A DNA stretch of 49,470 nt from a virus (IMGVR_UViG_3300048015_000021:1-49470), one strand, 5' to 3'. Positions 22,275-30,928 are shown, numbered from the stretch's first letter. The notes: generated by a model not told the origin, from the sequence alone. Numbers and translations: made by a program.

Positions 22275-22640
22275 TTATTCTACCTCTTTTTTATCGGCAG
22301 CGTCAAGCGTTTCAATAGGCTGGGACTCCACGAATTTTTGCCAATCGGCCTGCATCTCGTCCAGCAAGCTTTTCATACCCTCCTCGGCACCCTCACCGGG
22401 GGCCGTGGTATAGATATTATTTGCTATCTCCCACAGCTTGCTCTCTTCCATGCTTCCGAAGCCGGATATCCCCATGAGGAATAGTTTGGCTAGCTCATCA
22501 GAGCGTTCGGTGTCTACGGCTGGGTCGTCGCACGGCATCGTGAACTGCCGGGCGTAACAGATGGCGGCAAAATTTGCAAGAACGTCCTTGGAATATATCT
22601 CCATATCTAGCGGTTGCCGCAGCTTTTCTTGTGTGTCCAT
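22275..22640 (-). CDS. Hypothetical acidic protein (121 aa)
   Basis: A 121-residue acidic protein starting MDTQEKLRQPLDM at the TAATG junction at 22642-22638. It is predicted all-helical and has no recognised motif. A longer in-frame form starting at 22679 would overlap the upstream gene. Confidence 0.6.
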   Translation of the reverse strand: MDTQEKLRQPLDMEIYSKDVLANFAAICYARQFTMPCDDPAVDTERSDELAKLFLMGISGFGSMEESKLWEIANNIYTTAPGEGAEEGMKSLLDEMQADWQKFVESQPIETLDAADKKEVE

Positions 22641-22918
22641 TACTCTCTCCCTAGGTGGTATTTCTCGCAGTACGGGCACTTATATGCGTGGACAAAATGC
22701 CTCGGGCTGCTCAGATTCAGGTTCATCGCCGCGTGAACTGCTTCTAGCTCACGCTCGAATGGTTTTTTGCGCTGGCACATCCAGCCTCGGCTGCTTGCCT
22801 TAGCGCGTGAGTTGAGAGGGAGCCCACACTTGCAGGTCCCTGGTCCGGCCGTAATAGGCCGCAGGGGGCGGACGCGCTTGCACATAGAGCAGCGTCGTCC
22901 ACCCTGCCGTGTAATCAT
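22640..22918 (-). CDS. Multi-CxxC zinc-binding protein
   Basis: A 92-residue basic protein with CSMCKRVRPL, CKCGLP, a single MC, and CPYCEKYHLGR, probably two zinc ribbons. The ATG at 22918 overlaps the previous stop as ATGA; an in-frame ATG at 22939 would give 99 residues. The C-terminal CPYC-x-x-x-H pattern is frequent in small phage zinc proteins of unknown function. Confidence 0.6.
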   Translation of the reverse strand: MITRQGGRRCSMCKRVRPLRPITAGPGTCKCGLPLNSRAKASSRGWMCQRKKPFERELEAVHAAMNLNLSSPRHFVHAYKCPYCEKYHLGRE

Positions 22919-23355
22919 GCCGCCGCTCGTTTCAGCCATGCACTATACAGGCGATAGGCCAGGCGTTCAACGCCTTCCCCACTATGCAGGCGCAGGACCA
23001 CAACGTCCGCCACACCGATGCTGCTATCTCCAAGATACCAGCTATATTCGTCAGTAACGTGGATATACTGTACCGGGTTGGTTGCTAGGGCTGCTTGGCC
23101 CGCTGCATAGGATTCCTGTGCGAGGCGGTCAGCCGTACCTTTTTCGAGGCTGCTAATGTGTGACGGTTTGGGCAATGGTCCGGTTTGTGGCGTGTCGGGT
23201 AACTTTGTGAGGACCGTCTGCTTACGCTCGGGGAGACGCTCCGGTTCATATCGGAGGGTCGAGGGTCGGTCGATTAGTTCACGGACTTCTTTGGCGGCCT
23301 CGTTCGTAAGAGGTGCGCCATCGAAAGTCTTTTGGATAAATTGGTTGTCTGACAT
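22915..23355 (-). CDS. NQFIQKTFDGAP-family protein, copy B
   Basis: A 146-residue protein whose N-terminus MSDNQFIQKTFDGAP is almost identical to that of the protein at 24127-24774. The rest differs: a basic, Pro-rich linker followed by a compact domain (YIHVTDEYSWYLGDSSIGVADVVVL). The shared N-terminal peptide may be a docking or targeting tag. Function unknown. Confidence 0.6.
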   Translation of the reverse strand: MSDNQFIQKTFDGAPLTNEAAKEVRELIDRPSTLRYEPERLPERKQTVLTKLPDTPQTGPLPKPSHISSLEKGTADRLAQESYAAGQAALATNPVQYIHVTDEYSWYLGDSSIGVADVVVLRLHSGEGVERLAYRLYSAWLKRAAA

Positions 23356-23369
23356 ATGCTAGTCCTTTC

Positions 23370-23630
23370 TTATGCTTTATTGATGAGGTGTTGGTAAAAG
23401 GCATTCCAGAAGGCCATGCCCTGGCGGGTCTTATCCCAGACCAGCATCCGCTTGAGAACGTATGCTAAGTCTCCGGTGGTATGCGCGGCCTTAATTGTTT
23501 CTAGGAAATGTTCTTGATTTGTTTTATATGCTTCAGTTGGCTGCGCGAGGAGGTTGGCAATGACTGCCTGCTCCTCTGGGGTAAGGCGTTGGATATTAAA
23601 AGTAGGTTCTGCTGTTTCTTTAGTAGGCAT
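23370..23630 (-). CDS. W-x-x-TR-x-G-x-x-FW protein, copy B
   Basis: An 86-residue helical protein with VWDKTRQGMAFWNAFYQHL near the C-terminus. The same pattern (CWSETREGFIFW) occurs in the protein at 24774-25013, so the two are paralogues. Each copy lies directly before a copy of the NQFIQKTFDGAP gene. Function unknown. Confidence 0.6.
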   Translation of the reverse strand: MPTKETAEPTFNIQRLTPEEQAVIANLLAQPTEAYKTNQEHFLETIKAAHTTGDLAYVLKRMLVWDKTRQGMAFWNAFYQHLINKA

Positions 23631-23654
23631 ATTTATTTCTCACTTGTCTTATTA

Positions 23655-23795
23655 TCATAACCAATGTCCCTTGTGGTGATATTTCTTTTGCTGTTGGTAA
23701 CTCTTCTCTTGTCCTGAAAGCCAGATAAATACTCGTCCAGCTTGCCAAAACAGGCACATGAATATTGTGCCTAGCAGCATCTCCGCGAAGAACAT
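23655..23795 (-). CDS. 46-residue membrane microprotein
   Basis: Starts at the ATG in a TAATG junction with the upstream stop (23797-23793). The peptide has a hydrophobic helix (MLLGTIFMCLFWQAGRVFIWL) and a Gln/Lys/His-rich tail. The coupling and the membrane profile make it more credible than the 63-residue reading in the other minus-strand frame. Confidence 0.5.
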   Translation of the reverse strand: MFFAEMLLGTIFMCLFWQAGRVFIWLSGQEKSYQQQKKYHHKGHWL

Positions 23796-24127
23796 TAGAA
23801 GGCATCCACAATTTCTTCGATATCGCAGATGACTTGTGCGTCTAGGGCTGCCTCACAAGAGCTACAATGCTTGCCGACACGATGCTCGCAAGGCGAAAAA
23901 ATCGCCTTGTAATAGGTATTAACTAGCTCGGCTAGCTTTCCCTTGAGGGCACCTAGACGGTTCGCTTGGTCGTCAATGAGACAGGCCATCTTTTGCAGGG
24001 AGTTAACAAGCTCCAGGATATATCCAGCCGCCTCGGCCAGGTCGTGGTCAATCTCGCTTGAGGAGGTTGTGCATTGTCTTTGTTCTGCCCATTCTTTGAG
24101 GGCTTTTAAGTCGTCTAGTGTCATCAT
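23795..24127 (-). CDS. Helical protein with C-terminal CxxC
   Basis: A 110-residue helical protein with a leucine-rich middle (YILELVNSLQKMACLIDDQANRLGALKGKLAELV), possibly a coiled coil, followed by CEHRVGKHCSSCEA, a probable zinc site. It starts one base into the previous stop. Function unknown. Confidence 0.6.
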   Translation of the reverse strand: MMTLDDLKALKEWAEQRQCTTSSSEIDHDLAEAAGYILELVNSLQKMACLIDDQANRLGALKGKLAELVNTYYKAIFSPCEHRVGKHCSSCEAALDAQVICDIEEIVDAF

Positions 24128-24774
24128 TATTTCACCATGGTACTAGCAAACTGCATGAGCTTGAGGCCAGCCATAGGTTCGGGGCTGGCTACCTCGACCA
24201 GATACATGCGGGATTTATCCTTGCCAACTGTGATGCAGTCGTCCAGGATACGGGCCGTCATGCTACCCTGCTTGATATTCGGGCTAGTATTATTACCTTC
24301 GATAGTACCAGCCGTATTAATATATTCCTGAGCCCGCTTGATAGTCTCGTCGCTATTGAGCGTCTGTATAATAGACGGCTCCTCGCGATAGACCATGCCT
24401 TGCACCAAGGTGCTTGCCATCAGGCCGTTCGTGAGGGTCACAACCTCACCGCGCTTGAAGCCCTCGTCCTGGGCATTAGCAACCATCCAGGCCTCAGTAT
24501 GCTGCTCGACCTTGCGGCCCCAGGGGTCGCGACCTAGGATAAGTGCCAGGCTATCCACGGGTTCGGCATCATACCAAAGTGTGAGGATATCCGAGTACGC
24601 TCCACGGATATAATCCCCATCCTGCTGTGCCACATATTCCCTGCGACGGACGGGCTTGCTGGGGGTAAATTCCTTACGTTCGCGTGGCTTTGGCGCGGTT
24701 GTGGCGTCGCGGGTAACTTTCGGAGCCCCATCGAAAGTCTTTTGAATGAATTGATTGTCAGTATTGTCAGACAT
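24127..24774 (-). CDS. NQFIQKTFDGAP-family protein, copy A
   Basis: A 215-residue protein starting MSDNTDNQFIQKTFDGAP at a TAATG junction. After a basic linker (PRERKEFTPSKPVRRREYV) comes a folded domain without a motif I can name. The N-terminal peptide is shared with copy B at 22915. Function unknown. Confidence 0.6.
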   Translation of the reverse strand: MSDNTDNQFIQKTFDGAPKVTRDATTAPKPRERKEFTPSKPVRRREYVAQQDGDYIRGAYSDILTLWYDAEPVDSLALILGRDPWGRKVEQHTEAWMVANAQDEGFKRGEVVTLTNGLMASTLVQGMVYREEPSIIQTLNSDETIKRAQEYINTAGTIEGNNTSPNIKQGSMTARILDDCITVGKDKSRMYLVEVASPEPMAGLKLMQFASTMVK

Positions 24775-25013
24775 TATTTGTCCCTTCCATGTAGTGTGAG
24801 TAAGGCAACGCTTTGCCAGAAAATAAAACCCTCGCGGGTTTCTGACCAACACAGGTCATCAAGCAATGTGTGATAAACCTGATGATTATCCTCACAGGAG
24901 AATAATCTCTCGGCAAAGGCAACCTGTGATGTATAGTAGGCGGAGCCAGGCTCCTGCTCCAAGATATGGAGGAGCAAGAGCCGGGCACTTTTCATCATAT
25001 GGTGATTGGTCAT
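24774..25013 (-). CDS. W-x-x-TR-x-G-x-x-FW protein, copy A
   Basis: A 79-residue helical protein with LCWSETREGFIFWQSVALLTL at the C-terminus, paralogous to the protein at 23370. The ATG overlaps the VWA gene stop as ATGA and the stop forms TAATG with the next gene, so it is translated in one tight operon with the VWA and ATPase genes. Confidence 0.6.
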   Translation of the reverse strand: MTNHHMMKSARLLLLHILEQEPGSAYYTSQVAFAERLFSCEDNHQVYHTLLDDLCWSETREGFIFWQSVALLTLHGRDK

Positions 25014-26719
25014 CGAATAATATCCCGGAGGAACTTACCGAGTACCGTGCCCATATTCTCTGGGGTAGCACGGGCAACATACTTGCCGCACTTCTTGATT
25101 TCATCGTTGGGGTCGAAGCCCATCGTGAGAACGATAACCTCGATACCCTTTTTATTCAGGGCCTTGACCGCGAGAGCATCTCTGTCAGAGACTGCTCCAT
25201 CGGTAATGATGACCGCAATCTTACCCTGTGACCTGACCTTATCGAAAGAGTCGGCCATCATATTAGCCGCGCCTTCGAGGTCCGTGCCACCGGAACAGTT
25301 AAGCATTCTCTGTGCCGCTTTGTTCCGCTGCTCGGTGGTCCACTTGTCTGCAAAGCCTTTGAGTTCTTCGGCGTCATTGTGGAATACACCGAATGCCGTT
25401 CGGACTTCTTTGAATCTATCTACTGTCTCGGTCAGGGCAACGATAGTCCGAATCTCTAGCTCACGGATACTCATCAGGTCTGAGGAATAATACCGTGACT
25501 TATATACATTCGGATTAGTGGACGGGATTTTTACGTCCTGGCCTCGGTCATCTGTTTCATAGCACGGAGACTCAGTTGACCTGCTGCAATCAATCATCAT
25601 ATAGATTGCATAGTCGCGGGTCCCGGCGAGGTTCCGCTTGGCGAATACTCGGTTATGTCCTTGCATCTGAGCCTTGATATACGAACGCCCATGGAACCGA
25701 CCCCGCTTGAGCATTACGTCACGGTCGGCGTCCTCGTTCTCTTTGAGGAGCTTATCAATCTTGGCACGGAGCGGATTGATAACATTACCTACCGTCTGCT
25801 TGAGGTCAGCCCAAGTAACAGGGACGGGTTTGATTTTCTTGATTTCAAACTCACCCTTACCTACGCCACCTCCAACGAAGTCGTTCTTCTCTTCGAGGCC
25901 CTCGAACTTGGTAAGGTCCATACCGCCGCCGCCTTCGCCTGGCTCATCCTCTTCTTGCTCGGGCGTTTCCATCGTCTGCATTACACGACGCAGAACCTGA
26001 GGGATATTAGCTAGAAGCTCATCGACCGTGGCAGAGTTACCCATCTCGGCAACGTCGTCAAGCAGTTGCTGGTCCCAATTATATCCTGCCGGAATATCCG
26101 ACAGCTTATCAATGGCCCCAGAGGCAACCGCTTTGATAAGTGACTGCGCTGCACCAAGCTTCTGCTTGGTAGGGACGTTCGCACCAGCCGCAATCTCCTT
26201 ACCCGTCTGGGATACGACTGCCATCTCTTGCTCGTAGTGAGCCCGCCGCCAGCCCTTATCGCACCGGGGAAGGTGAGCAATATCCTCTTGCATACCCGGA
26301 TAGATATTCTCTCGGGCATATTTATGGACTCGCTCGGCCTCCGCCGCCATGATAACATCCTTGACGATATCCGCTGCCTCATATGTCTTGGGGTCCAGCC
26401 AGCCAGCATCGCTGGCGATGGCTTCGGACAGCTTAGATATATTTACCTTGGTATTTGAATGAACGGCGTGAAGCATATTCTGGAGTACGAACGCAGGTCC
26501 AGCCTGCGGTTCCATGCCTAGCAATTGTGCCTCGTTATAAGTGAGGACACCCTGCCCGCCTTCTTTCTTGAACGACCAGGCATCGCCGGGGATAACCTTG
26601 ATATTGTTATCCCCAGCGGCAAGGTTCGCGAACTGTTCGAGTTCGACACGACCAAGACGTTTCTTTTGTAGAAAGTTTTTCTCTTCTCTATATAGTTTAT
26701 CATCATATGATTGGGCCAT
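25010..26719 (-). CDS. VWA-domain protein, CobT/NorD-like
   Basis: A 569-residue protein. The C-terminal 190 residues are a von Willebrand A domain with a complete MIDAS: MIDCSRS (Asp377, Ser379, Ser381), GGTDLEG (Thr) and ITDGAVSD (Asp). A Glu/Gly-rich acidic linker lies around 251-266 and a long helical N-terminal part precedes it, as in CobT and NorD, the partners of CobS/NorQ-type AAA+ ATPases. The ATPase is encoded directly upstream. Phage versions of this pair are often annotated as cobalt chelatase, but the substrate is not known and cobalamin synthesis genes are absent here. Confidence 0.8.
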   Translation of the reverse strand: MAQSYDDKLYREEKNFLQKKRLGRVELEQFANLAAGDNNIKVIPGDAWSFKKEGGQGVLTYNEAQLLGMEPQAGPAFVLQNMLHAVHSNTKVNISKLSEAIASDAGWLDPKTYEAADIVKDVIMAAEAERVHKYARENIYPGMQEDIAHLPRCDKGWRRAHYEQEMAVVSQTGKEIAAGANVPTKQKLGAAQSLIKAVASGAIDKLSDIPAGYNWDQQLLDDVAEMGNSATVDELLANIPQVLRRVMQTMETPEQEEDEPGEGGGGMDLTKFEGLEEKNDFVGGGVGKGEFEIKKIKPVPVTWADLKQTVGNVINPLRAKIDKLLKENEDADRDVMLKRGRFHGRSYIKAQMQGHNRVFAKRNLAGTRDYAIYMMIDCSRSTESPCYETDDRGQDVKIPSTNPNVYKSRYYSSDLMSIRELEIRTIVALTETVDRFKEVRTAFGVFHNDAEELKGFADKWTTEQRNKAAQRMLNCSGGTDLEGAANMMADSFDKVRSQGKIAVIITDGAVSDRDALAVKALNKKGIEVIVLTMGFDPNDEIKKCGKYVARATPENMGTVLGKFLRDIIR

Positions 26720-26750
26720 TTATATTTTCTCCTGTCTTGGGAGGTAAGCT

Positions 26751-28259
26751 TTAGCGACTACCGAAGCGGGTGTTTACCATGGTACGCATCGAATCAATTT
26801 GGTGTTTCGCTTCGAACTTCACCGCATTAAGTACCACGATTTCGACCGCACGGCGGGGTGTTGCTGAGTAATTCGTGATTGATTCGCAAATCATTTCGAG
26901 TTCACGAAGGCTCACGATATACGACCAGGCCTCGGGGTTCTTTTGTTTGTTGGTTCGCGTCTCACGGGCGAAGTCCACAAGGGAGGTTATAATCTTTTCG
27001 TCAATCTGACCAAACTTGGTCTTGAGAATCTTGACCTCGATAGCCTTCTCGGGATATTCGATATCAAACTTCCAAGGCCGTGAGTTCTGGGCTGCATTCT
27101 GTTCGTACAGTCCGGGATATTCATCCGGAGGATTCGTCGCAAGAATCATGCGGAAATTTTCGTGGCGCGGTATAACTTCGTACCCGTAAGCCGTATTAAT
27201 CGCCAGGTCCGTGTCCTTAAGCATAACATCCTGGAACATCATAAACAAGCCGGGTTTAGCAACGAGGTATTCATCCACGAAGCAGAGGTATCCCTTACGA
27301 AACGCCTCGGCAAACGGCCCGTCAACCCACTTAACACCACCCACTCCATCGGGCAGCATCTGTCCGATAACATCTTCTTTTTCGGCTTGGTTATTAAGCA
27401 GGATATAAACGAATCCATTGCCCCACTCCTTGGCGAAGTAACGACCGCGCTCGGTCTTGCCGCTGCCCTTCTCGCCCCAGAGAACGACCGGATGTTCGCC
27501 ACCCGCAATGTATTGGAAGATTTCTTCGTCTTGTTGGGTCGGGAGATATTGGCCGTTCGTCTTGGGAATAAACCGCTTCTCAAGTTCCAGGGTCAGACGA
27601 GGCAACCCAAAGAAATAGTTATTATCCGTCACCCATTTACGTTTCGCTGCCTCGATTGTCGGTTCAATTGTCGGTGCCGCAGGCCTGGCCGGGGACGTAA
27701 CGGCCTCGCCCTCACCGAAGGCATCTTCGGTATAGGTTCCAATGGCTTTAGCCATAAGTTCCGCAACCGTTTGCGGCGTGATATTCGTGCCGGGCACGGT
27801 TTGGGGTGCCACTTGTGCAGTTGCTCCTTGGTTGGTTGGGGGATTGATAACTACTGGTAGGGGGAAGAAGTTCCCGGAGCGGGCCGGGATTGCCGCCGTC
27901 GCGATAGGCTGCTTATCCGTTCGCGGCAGACCAGCCGTGATATAATACTCGGCCCGGTCCAAGATTTTCTCCTTATCCGGTTCAGTATTCAGGGCTGCGA
28001 TAAACGCGATACGAGAATCGGGGTGTTCCGCAACCGTGTTACGGTGCTGGAACATATCCTCACGGGTCCATTTCGTAGAAATGCCGGTGCCTTGCTGCAT
28101 TCGATTGGCGTAATCGTTGCAGATGGTCATGACGTTATTCGGGCTGACGTTCTCATGCTCCATCGCATAGACATATGCATTCGGCACGAAGAACTTATGG
28201 CCGTTAGGCTGAAGGCCTGCCTCACGCAGGCGATTAGGACTTCCAGGTGCTTTGGGCAT
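26751..28259 (-). CDS. MoxR/CobS-type AAA+ ATPase
   Basis: A 502-residue protein with an N-terminal unknown region, a Pro/Ala/Thr linker (about 120-205) and an AAA+ domain: Walker A GEKGSGKT (262-269), Walker B YLCFVDE (324-330), sensor 1 ILATNP (372-377). It is the likely motor that works with the VWA partner at 25010-26719, remodelling a protein substrate or inserting a metal. In phages such pairs are known, but their role is unclear. It is separated from the VWA gene by 31 bases. Confidence 0.8.
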   Translation of the reverse strand: MPKAPGSPNRLREAGLQPNGHKFFVPNAYVYAMEHENVSPNNVMTICNDYANRMQQGTGISTKWTREDMFQHRNTVAEHPDSRIAFIAALNTEPDKEKILDRAEYYITAGLPRTDKQPIATAAIPARSGNFFPLPVVINPPTNQGATAQVAPQTVPGTNITPQTVAELMAKAIGTYTEDAFGEGEAVTSPARPAAPTIEPTIEAAKRKWVTDNNYFFGLPRLTLELEKRFIPKTNGQYLPTQQDEEIFQYIAGGEHPVVLWGEKGSGKTERGRYFAKEWGNGFVYILLNNQAEKEDVIGQMLPDGVGGVKWVDGPFAEAFRKGYLCFVDEYLVAKPGLFMMFQDVMLKDTDLAINTAYGYEVIPRHENFRMILATNPPDEYPGLYEQNAAQNSRPWKFDIEYPEKAIEVKILKTKFGQIDEKIITSLVDFARETRTNKQKNPEAWSYIVSLRELEMICESITNYSATPRRAVEIVVLNAVKFEAKHQIDSMRTMVNTRFGSR

Positions 28260-28262
28260 TAA

Positions 28263-28493
28263 TTACGCTCCTTCGTTGATGATAAATAGTGGTTGAATAT
28301 ATTCGGGTTCAGAGGCGTTATTTAATTGTGCGGCAGCGAAGATAAGTTCGGGTTCGTTGCCGTCGCGGATAAAGCCGAGGTGGATTCTCGGCATCCGGAG
28401 AAGTTCGCCCAGGCCACGGATTGCGTTGCGCTGCTCCTGAGCATATAGGATTTTGGTATTCCTGCGATTCAGGATTTCAGTTATCTCGTCCAT
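28263..28493 (-). CDS. Hypothetical protein (76 aa)
   Basis: A 76-residue protein starting at the ATG in a TGATG junction; an in-frame TTG one codon earlier is possible. No recognised motif. It lies just before the AAA+ gene in the same operon. Confidence 0.55.
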   Translation of the reverse strand: MDEITEILNRRNTKILYAQEQRNAIRGLGELLRMPRIHLGFIRDGNEPELIFAAAQLNNASEPEYIQPLFIINEGA

Positions 28494-29038
28494 CAAAACT
28501 CCTTACCTAGCTGGTCTTTAAGTGATTTGCGCGCCTTGCGCTTGATGAAATTGCCGTCGCGCCCTAGTCGCTTACCTTCCTCGATAACGCGCTGCGCTTT
28601 CGCGTCATCTAGGCCATAAGCTTCGACCAGGGTCATCAAGATATTAACCAAGGCGAGGAATAAGATTCCATCGTCCAAAGTCTCCTCACGACCGAATTTA
28701 ATAACCTCGGTCACGTTCTCGATAAGCGCGGGCGTCAATTGCGCCAAGCGCGACGGGTCGGGATTGCCGTCGTCGCTGGCAGCGAAGAGCATTGAAACCT
28801 CACCCAAGCCTTCGATAAGCGGTTGCAACAGTTGACTAAATGCTGCTTTGGGAACGCGCATCGAACCCATTTCGACCAGATAATGACCTGGGCAATCGGG
28901 GTCGCCGCATTGTTCGGTGTCTGTTTGTGTGTTGTTTGTTGGTTGTGTGTTGGTCGTTTGTGCGGCGCTGAAGGTAACTTCTTGCCCGCCGTCAGCTTCT
29001 AGCGCGGCCTGGATAGATGCTGGATTAAAACCGTTCAT
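28493..29038 (-). CDS. Hypothetical protein with small zinc motif
   Basis: A 181-residue protein. An N-terminal Thr/Asn/Gln-rich stretch (about 25-42) leads into CGDPDCPGHYLVE, a short CxxxxCxxH metal site, followed by a helical domain with a basic tail (KRKARKSLKDQL). AAGGA precedes the ATG. The family is unknown. Confidence 0.6.
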   Translation of the reverse strand: MNGFNPASIQAALEADGGQEVTFSAAQTTNTQPTNNTQTDTEQCGDPDCPGHYLVEMGSMRVPKAAFSQLLQPLIEGLGEVSMLFAASDDGNPDPSRLAQLTPALIENVTEVIKFGREETLDDGILFLALVNILMTLVEAYGLDDAKAQRVIEEGKRLGRDGNFIKRKARKSLKDQLGKEF

Positions 29039-29062
29039 ATATATTCCTTCCTGTGATGGTAA

Positions 29063-29338
29063 CTATCGGGTGAAATGTTGGATTGCGATTGTGAAGATGG
29101 CGGCGACTAGCGAGAACGTAAGCACCGCGTTCTCTGTCTCTAGTTCCCCCATTCGTCCCTCGACTTCGAGACTCCTTCTTTGGGCGGTAACTTTGCGAAA
29201 GCCTAACACTTCCCTCCCGAAGCGAGCGAGGTACGACCTTTGTCGCTGCGTCGTTTGTCGCATCACGCTTTGTCCTTGGTGCATCGTGAACATATATCGA
29301 CGCTGTGGATAATATATACCCTGCGGCATATCGTACAT
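29063..29338 (-). CDS. Basic protein with C-terminal membrane helix
   Basis: A 91-residue protein: Tyr/Gln/Arg-rich N-terminus, a charged helical middle (EVEGRMGELETENAV) and one C-terminal hydrophobic helix (LTFSLVAAIFTIAI). It resembles a tail-anchored membrane protein. Function unknown. Confidence 0.5.
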   Translation of the reverse strand: MYDMPQGIYYPQRRYMFTMHQGQSVMRQTTQRQRSYLARFGREVLGFRKVTAQRRSLEVEGRMGELETENAVLTFSLVAAIFTIAIQHFTR

Positions 29339-29342
29339 TTAA

Positions 29343-29492
29343 TCATTTAACGCGCACCGTGGCTTGGACACGAATCGTGGCTACCCATGTCCAGAATAAC
29401 GCCCATCCGTTATGGGTTAGGTGCCATACCATCCCCATGCCTAGCATGTAAAGGGTGAAACTGAGCCAGGGAAATGTGTATGCCTTAGTCAT
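29343..29492 (-). CDS. 49-residue Trp-rich membrane microprotein
   Basis: Starts at ATGACTAA, overlapping the previous stop by eight bases. It has a hydrophobic, Trp/Met-rich helix (FTLYMLGMGMVWHL) and a second one (WALFWTWVATI) with a basic tail. Probably a small inner-membrane protein. Confidence 0.5.
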   Translation of the reverse strand: MTKAYTFPWLSFTLYMLGMGMVWHLTHNGWALFWTWVATIRVQATVRVK

Positions 29493-29712
29493 CTAAATCC
29501 TCTGTAGTTATTTTGTTTGCTTGGCCCAGCACATGAAGCTGGCCCATACGTTCGAGGTCTGTGATTGTTTCTGTGGTACCATCGCGCCATTCGACGATGA
29601 TGGATTCATCGGAATTATATTTAAGAACTCCTTGGCGAGGCTTCTTGTCGATAACTCGTAGCCAGAGGCCGCGCTTTATATTCTCAATTACCCTCAGTAT
29701 ATACTTACTCAT
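29485..29712 (-). CDS. Hypothetical protein (75 aa), beta-rich
   Basis: A 75-residue protein with KKPRQGVLKYNSDESIIVEWRDGTTETITDLER, which reads like a small SH3-like beta barrel. AAAGGA precedes the ATG. Function unknown. Confidence 0.6.
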   Translation of the reverse strand: MSKYILRVIENIKRGLWLRVIDKKPRQGVLKYNSDESIIVEWRDGTTETITDLERMGQLHVLGQANKITTEDLDD

Positions 29713-29734
29713 GTGTTTTTCCTTTCTGGGTTTA

Positions 29735-30469
29735 TCAGCCTACCTCGCCAAACAGGCGAATCGGTAGGCCTTTGCTATTTACTGCCTCAATAAATATGAA
29801 TTGAAAGCCTTTGTTTTTCTTCAGTTGGCTTCGATTAGCCTTAAGATAAGCCTCGGCTTCTGCTTCTGTGTCGAACGTGGCGACCTCTTCCTGGATGCAA
29901 CCGCCGCCGCCCACGACCTGATATCGTGTCACCTTGGCATGTGCCCCACAGGCACAGGAATCGCCATCTACATACTGTGGGCAGTAGTGAATATGTGAAC
30001 CTAGCTCACGGCATCGAGACGTAATACACCGCGAGGCAGGTTCATGGGCAACCCATTCGCTAAAGGCTTGGGCTGCCATAGCTTCATGCTTCGACGGCGC
30101 ATTAGCCAATGCCTCTGGAAGTCTGCCTTCCAGGTCAGGTTCGGGTGCCTCTTCCCACGCCGTCAGTCCTTCTTCATCCAGCCATGCCTCGGCGGCATCC
30201 TGGATTATACATTCCAGGTTCTCTTCGTCCTGGCGCGCTAGATAAGTGAACTTATCCAGAGCCTCGTCTGCGCTAGATGCATATATGTCCGTCGTGCCAT
30301 ATATGCACCACTCGACTTTGAACCGCCGTAGTTTGACGGGCTGGGCGGCGCTGATTCTAACCCTCTGCTGCTCTTCATTACATTTGAGATTGGGAACGGT
30401 TTTGCCGTCCCTAAGGGGATTACTCGTTATGAATTGATTCTCCAATTTCCACTTCCTTTCTTGTGTCAT
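29735..30469 (-). CDS. Hypothetical protein with Cys/His cluster
   Basis: A 244-residue acidic protein. The middle part has several Cys and His residues (RCITSRCRELGSHIHYCPQY...CACG), probably a zinc site, and the C-terminal part is an alpha-beta segment (ATFDTEAEAEAYLKANR). The ATG at 30469 overlaps the upstream gene by 50 bases; a TTG at 30445 with AAGGAAG upstream is an alternative start. Family unknown. Confidence 0.55.
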   Translation of the reverse strand: MTQERKWKLENQFITSNPLRDGKTVPNLKCNEEQQRVRISAAQPVKLRRFKVEWCIYGTTDIYASSADEALDKFTYLARQDEENLECIIQDAAEAWLDEEGLTAWEEAPEPDLEGRLPEALANAPSKHEAMAAQAFSEWVAHEPASRCITSRCRELGSHIHYCPQYVDGDSCACGAHAKVTRYQVVGGGGCIQEEVATFDTEAEAEAYLKANRSQLKKNKGFQFIFIEAVNSKGLPIRLFGEVG

Positions 30470-30701
30470 AGTCCAGGACAGGATTGTCCAGGGCTTCGAG
30501 CATTCTATTAAGCGTCCAACGCAGGGATTCGATGGGATTCTTTTCCCAGCTTTCGAATGCCGTAACCGTTTCGGCCTCTCTCGTTAATCCGAACGGCACG
30601 TTATTCTCGTCATAGAATACTTCATGGATTGAATATTCCGTTTCTTCTTGGTCTGTGCCGGGATTATGCACCCGGCGCACGACCCTATGATTCCAGGTCA
30701 T
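30420..30701 (-). CDS. Conserved phage/bacterial hypothetical protein
   Basis: A 93-residue protein opening MTWNHRVVRRVHNPG with YSIHEVFYDENNVPFGLT and LRWTLNRMLEALDNPVLD. This frame, 'W-x-HR-V...E-x-Y...HEV-Y-x-D', is shared by a widespread small protein family without known function. It starts in an ATGA-type overlap with the preceding membrane protein gene. Confidence 0.65.
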   Translation of the reverse strand: MTWNHRVVRRVHNPGTDQEETEYSIHEVFYDENNVPFGLTREAETVTAFESWEKNPIESLRWTLNRMLEALDNPVLDYDTRKEVEIGESIHNE

Positions 30702-30928
30702 AGATGCAAAGCTACCTTTCCATAGGCCAGCAAGGCTAAAATGCTGCCGCCTATTAGTATGTGATTAAAGTATTGCTCGAATATATATTCGTGCAAGGGC
30801 TGCTTATATTCGACGGGCTTAAATACGTCGCGGTTTCGCTCTAGCCAATTGGCTAATTCGCTACGCTCTTGGCTTGGGATATAATCCTCTGGCACGAAAA
30901 AATCCGTGTCTATACGCTTGCCATCCAT
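30698..30928 (-). CDS. Small protein with C-terminal membrane helix
   Basis: A 76-residue protein starting at the ATG at 30928, with GGAGG seven bases upstream. The soluble N-terminal part (DFFVPEDYIPSQERSELANW) is followed by a hydrophobic C-terminal segment (HILIGGSILALLAYG). A longer in-frame start at 30988 overlaps the upstream gene. Function unknown. Confidence 0.55.
   Translation of the reverse strand: MDGKRIDTDFFVPEDYIPSQERSELANWLERNRDVFKPVEYKQPLHEYIFEQYFNHILIGGSILALLAYGKVALHL

Noticed and set aside
23620-23811. 63-residue minus-strand frame
   Set aside because: The alternative minus frame starting in a TAATG junction encodes a typical membrane peptide and is more plausible.
27162-27860. 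232-residue plus-strand frame
   Set aside because: Antisense to the AAA+ ATPase, which has intact Walker motifs.
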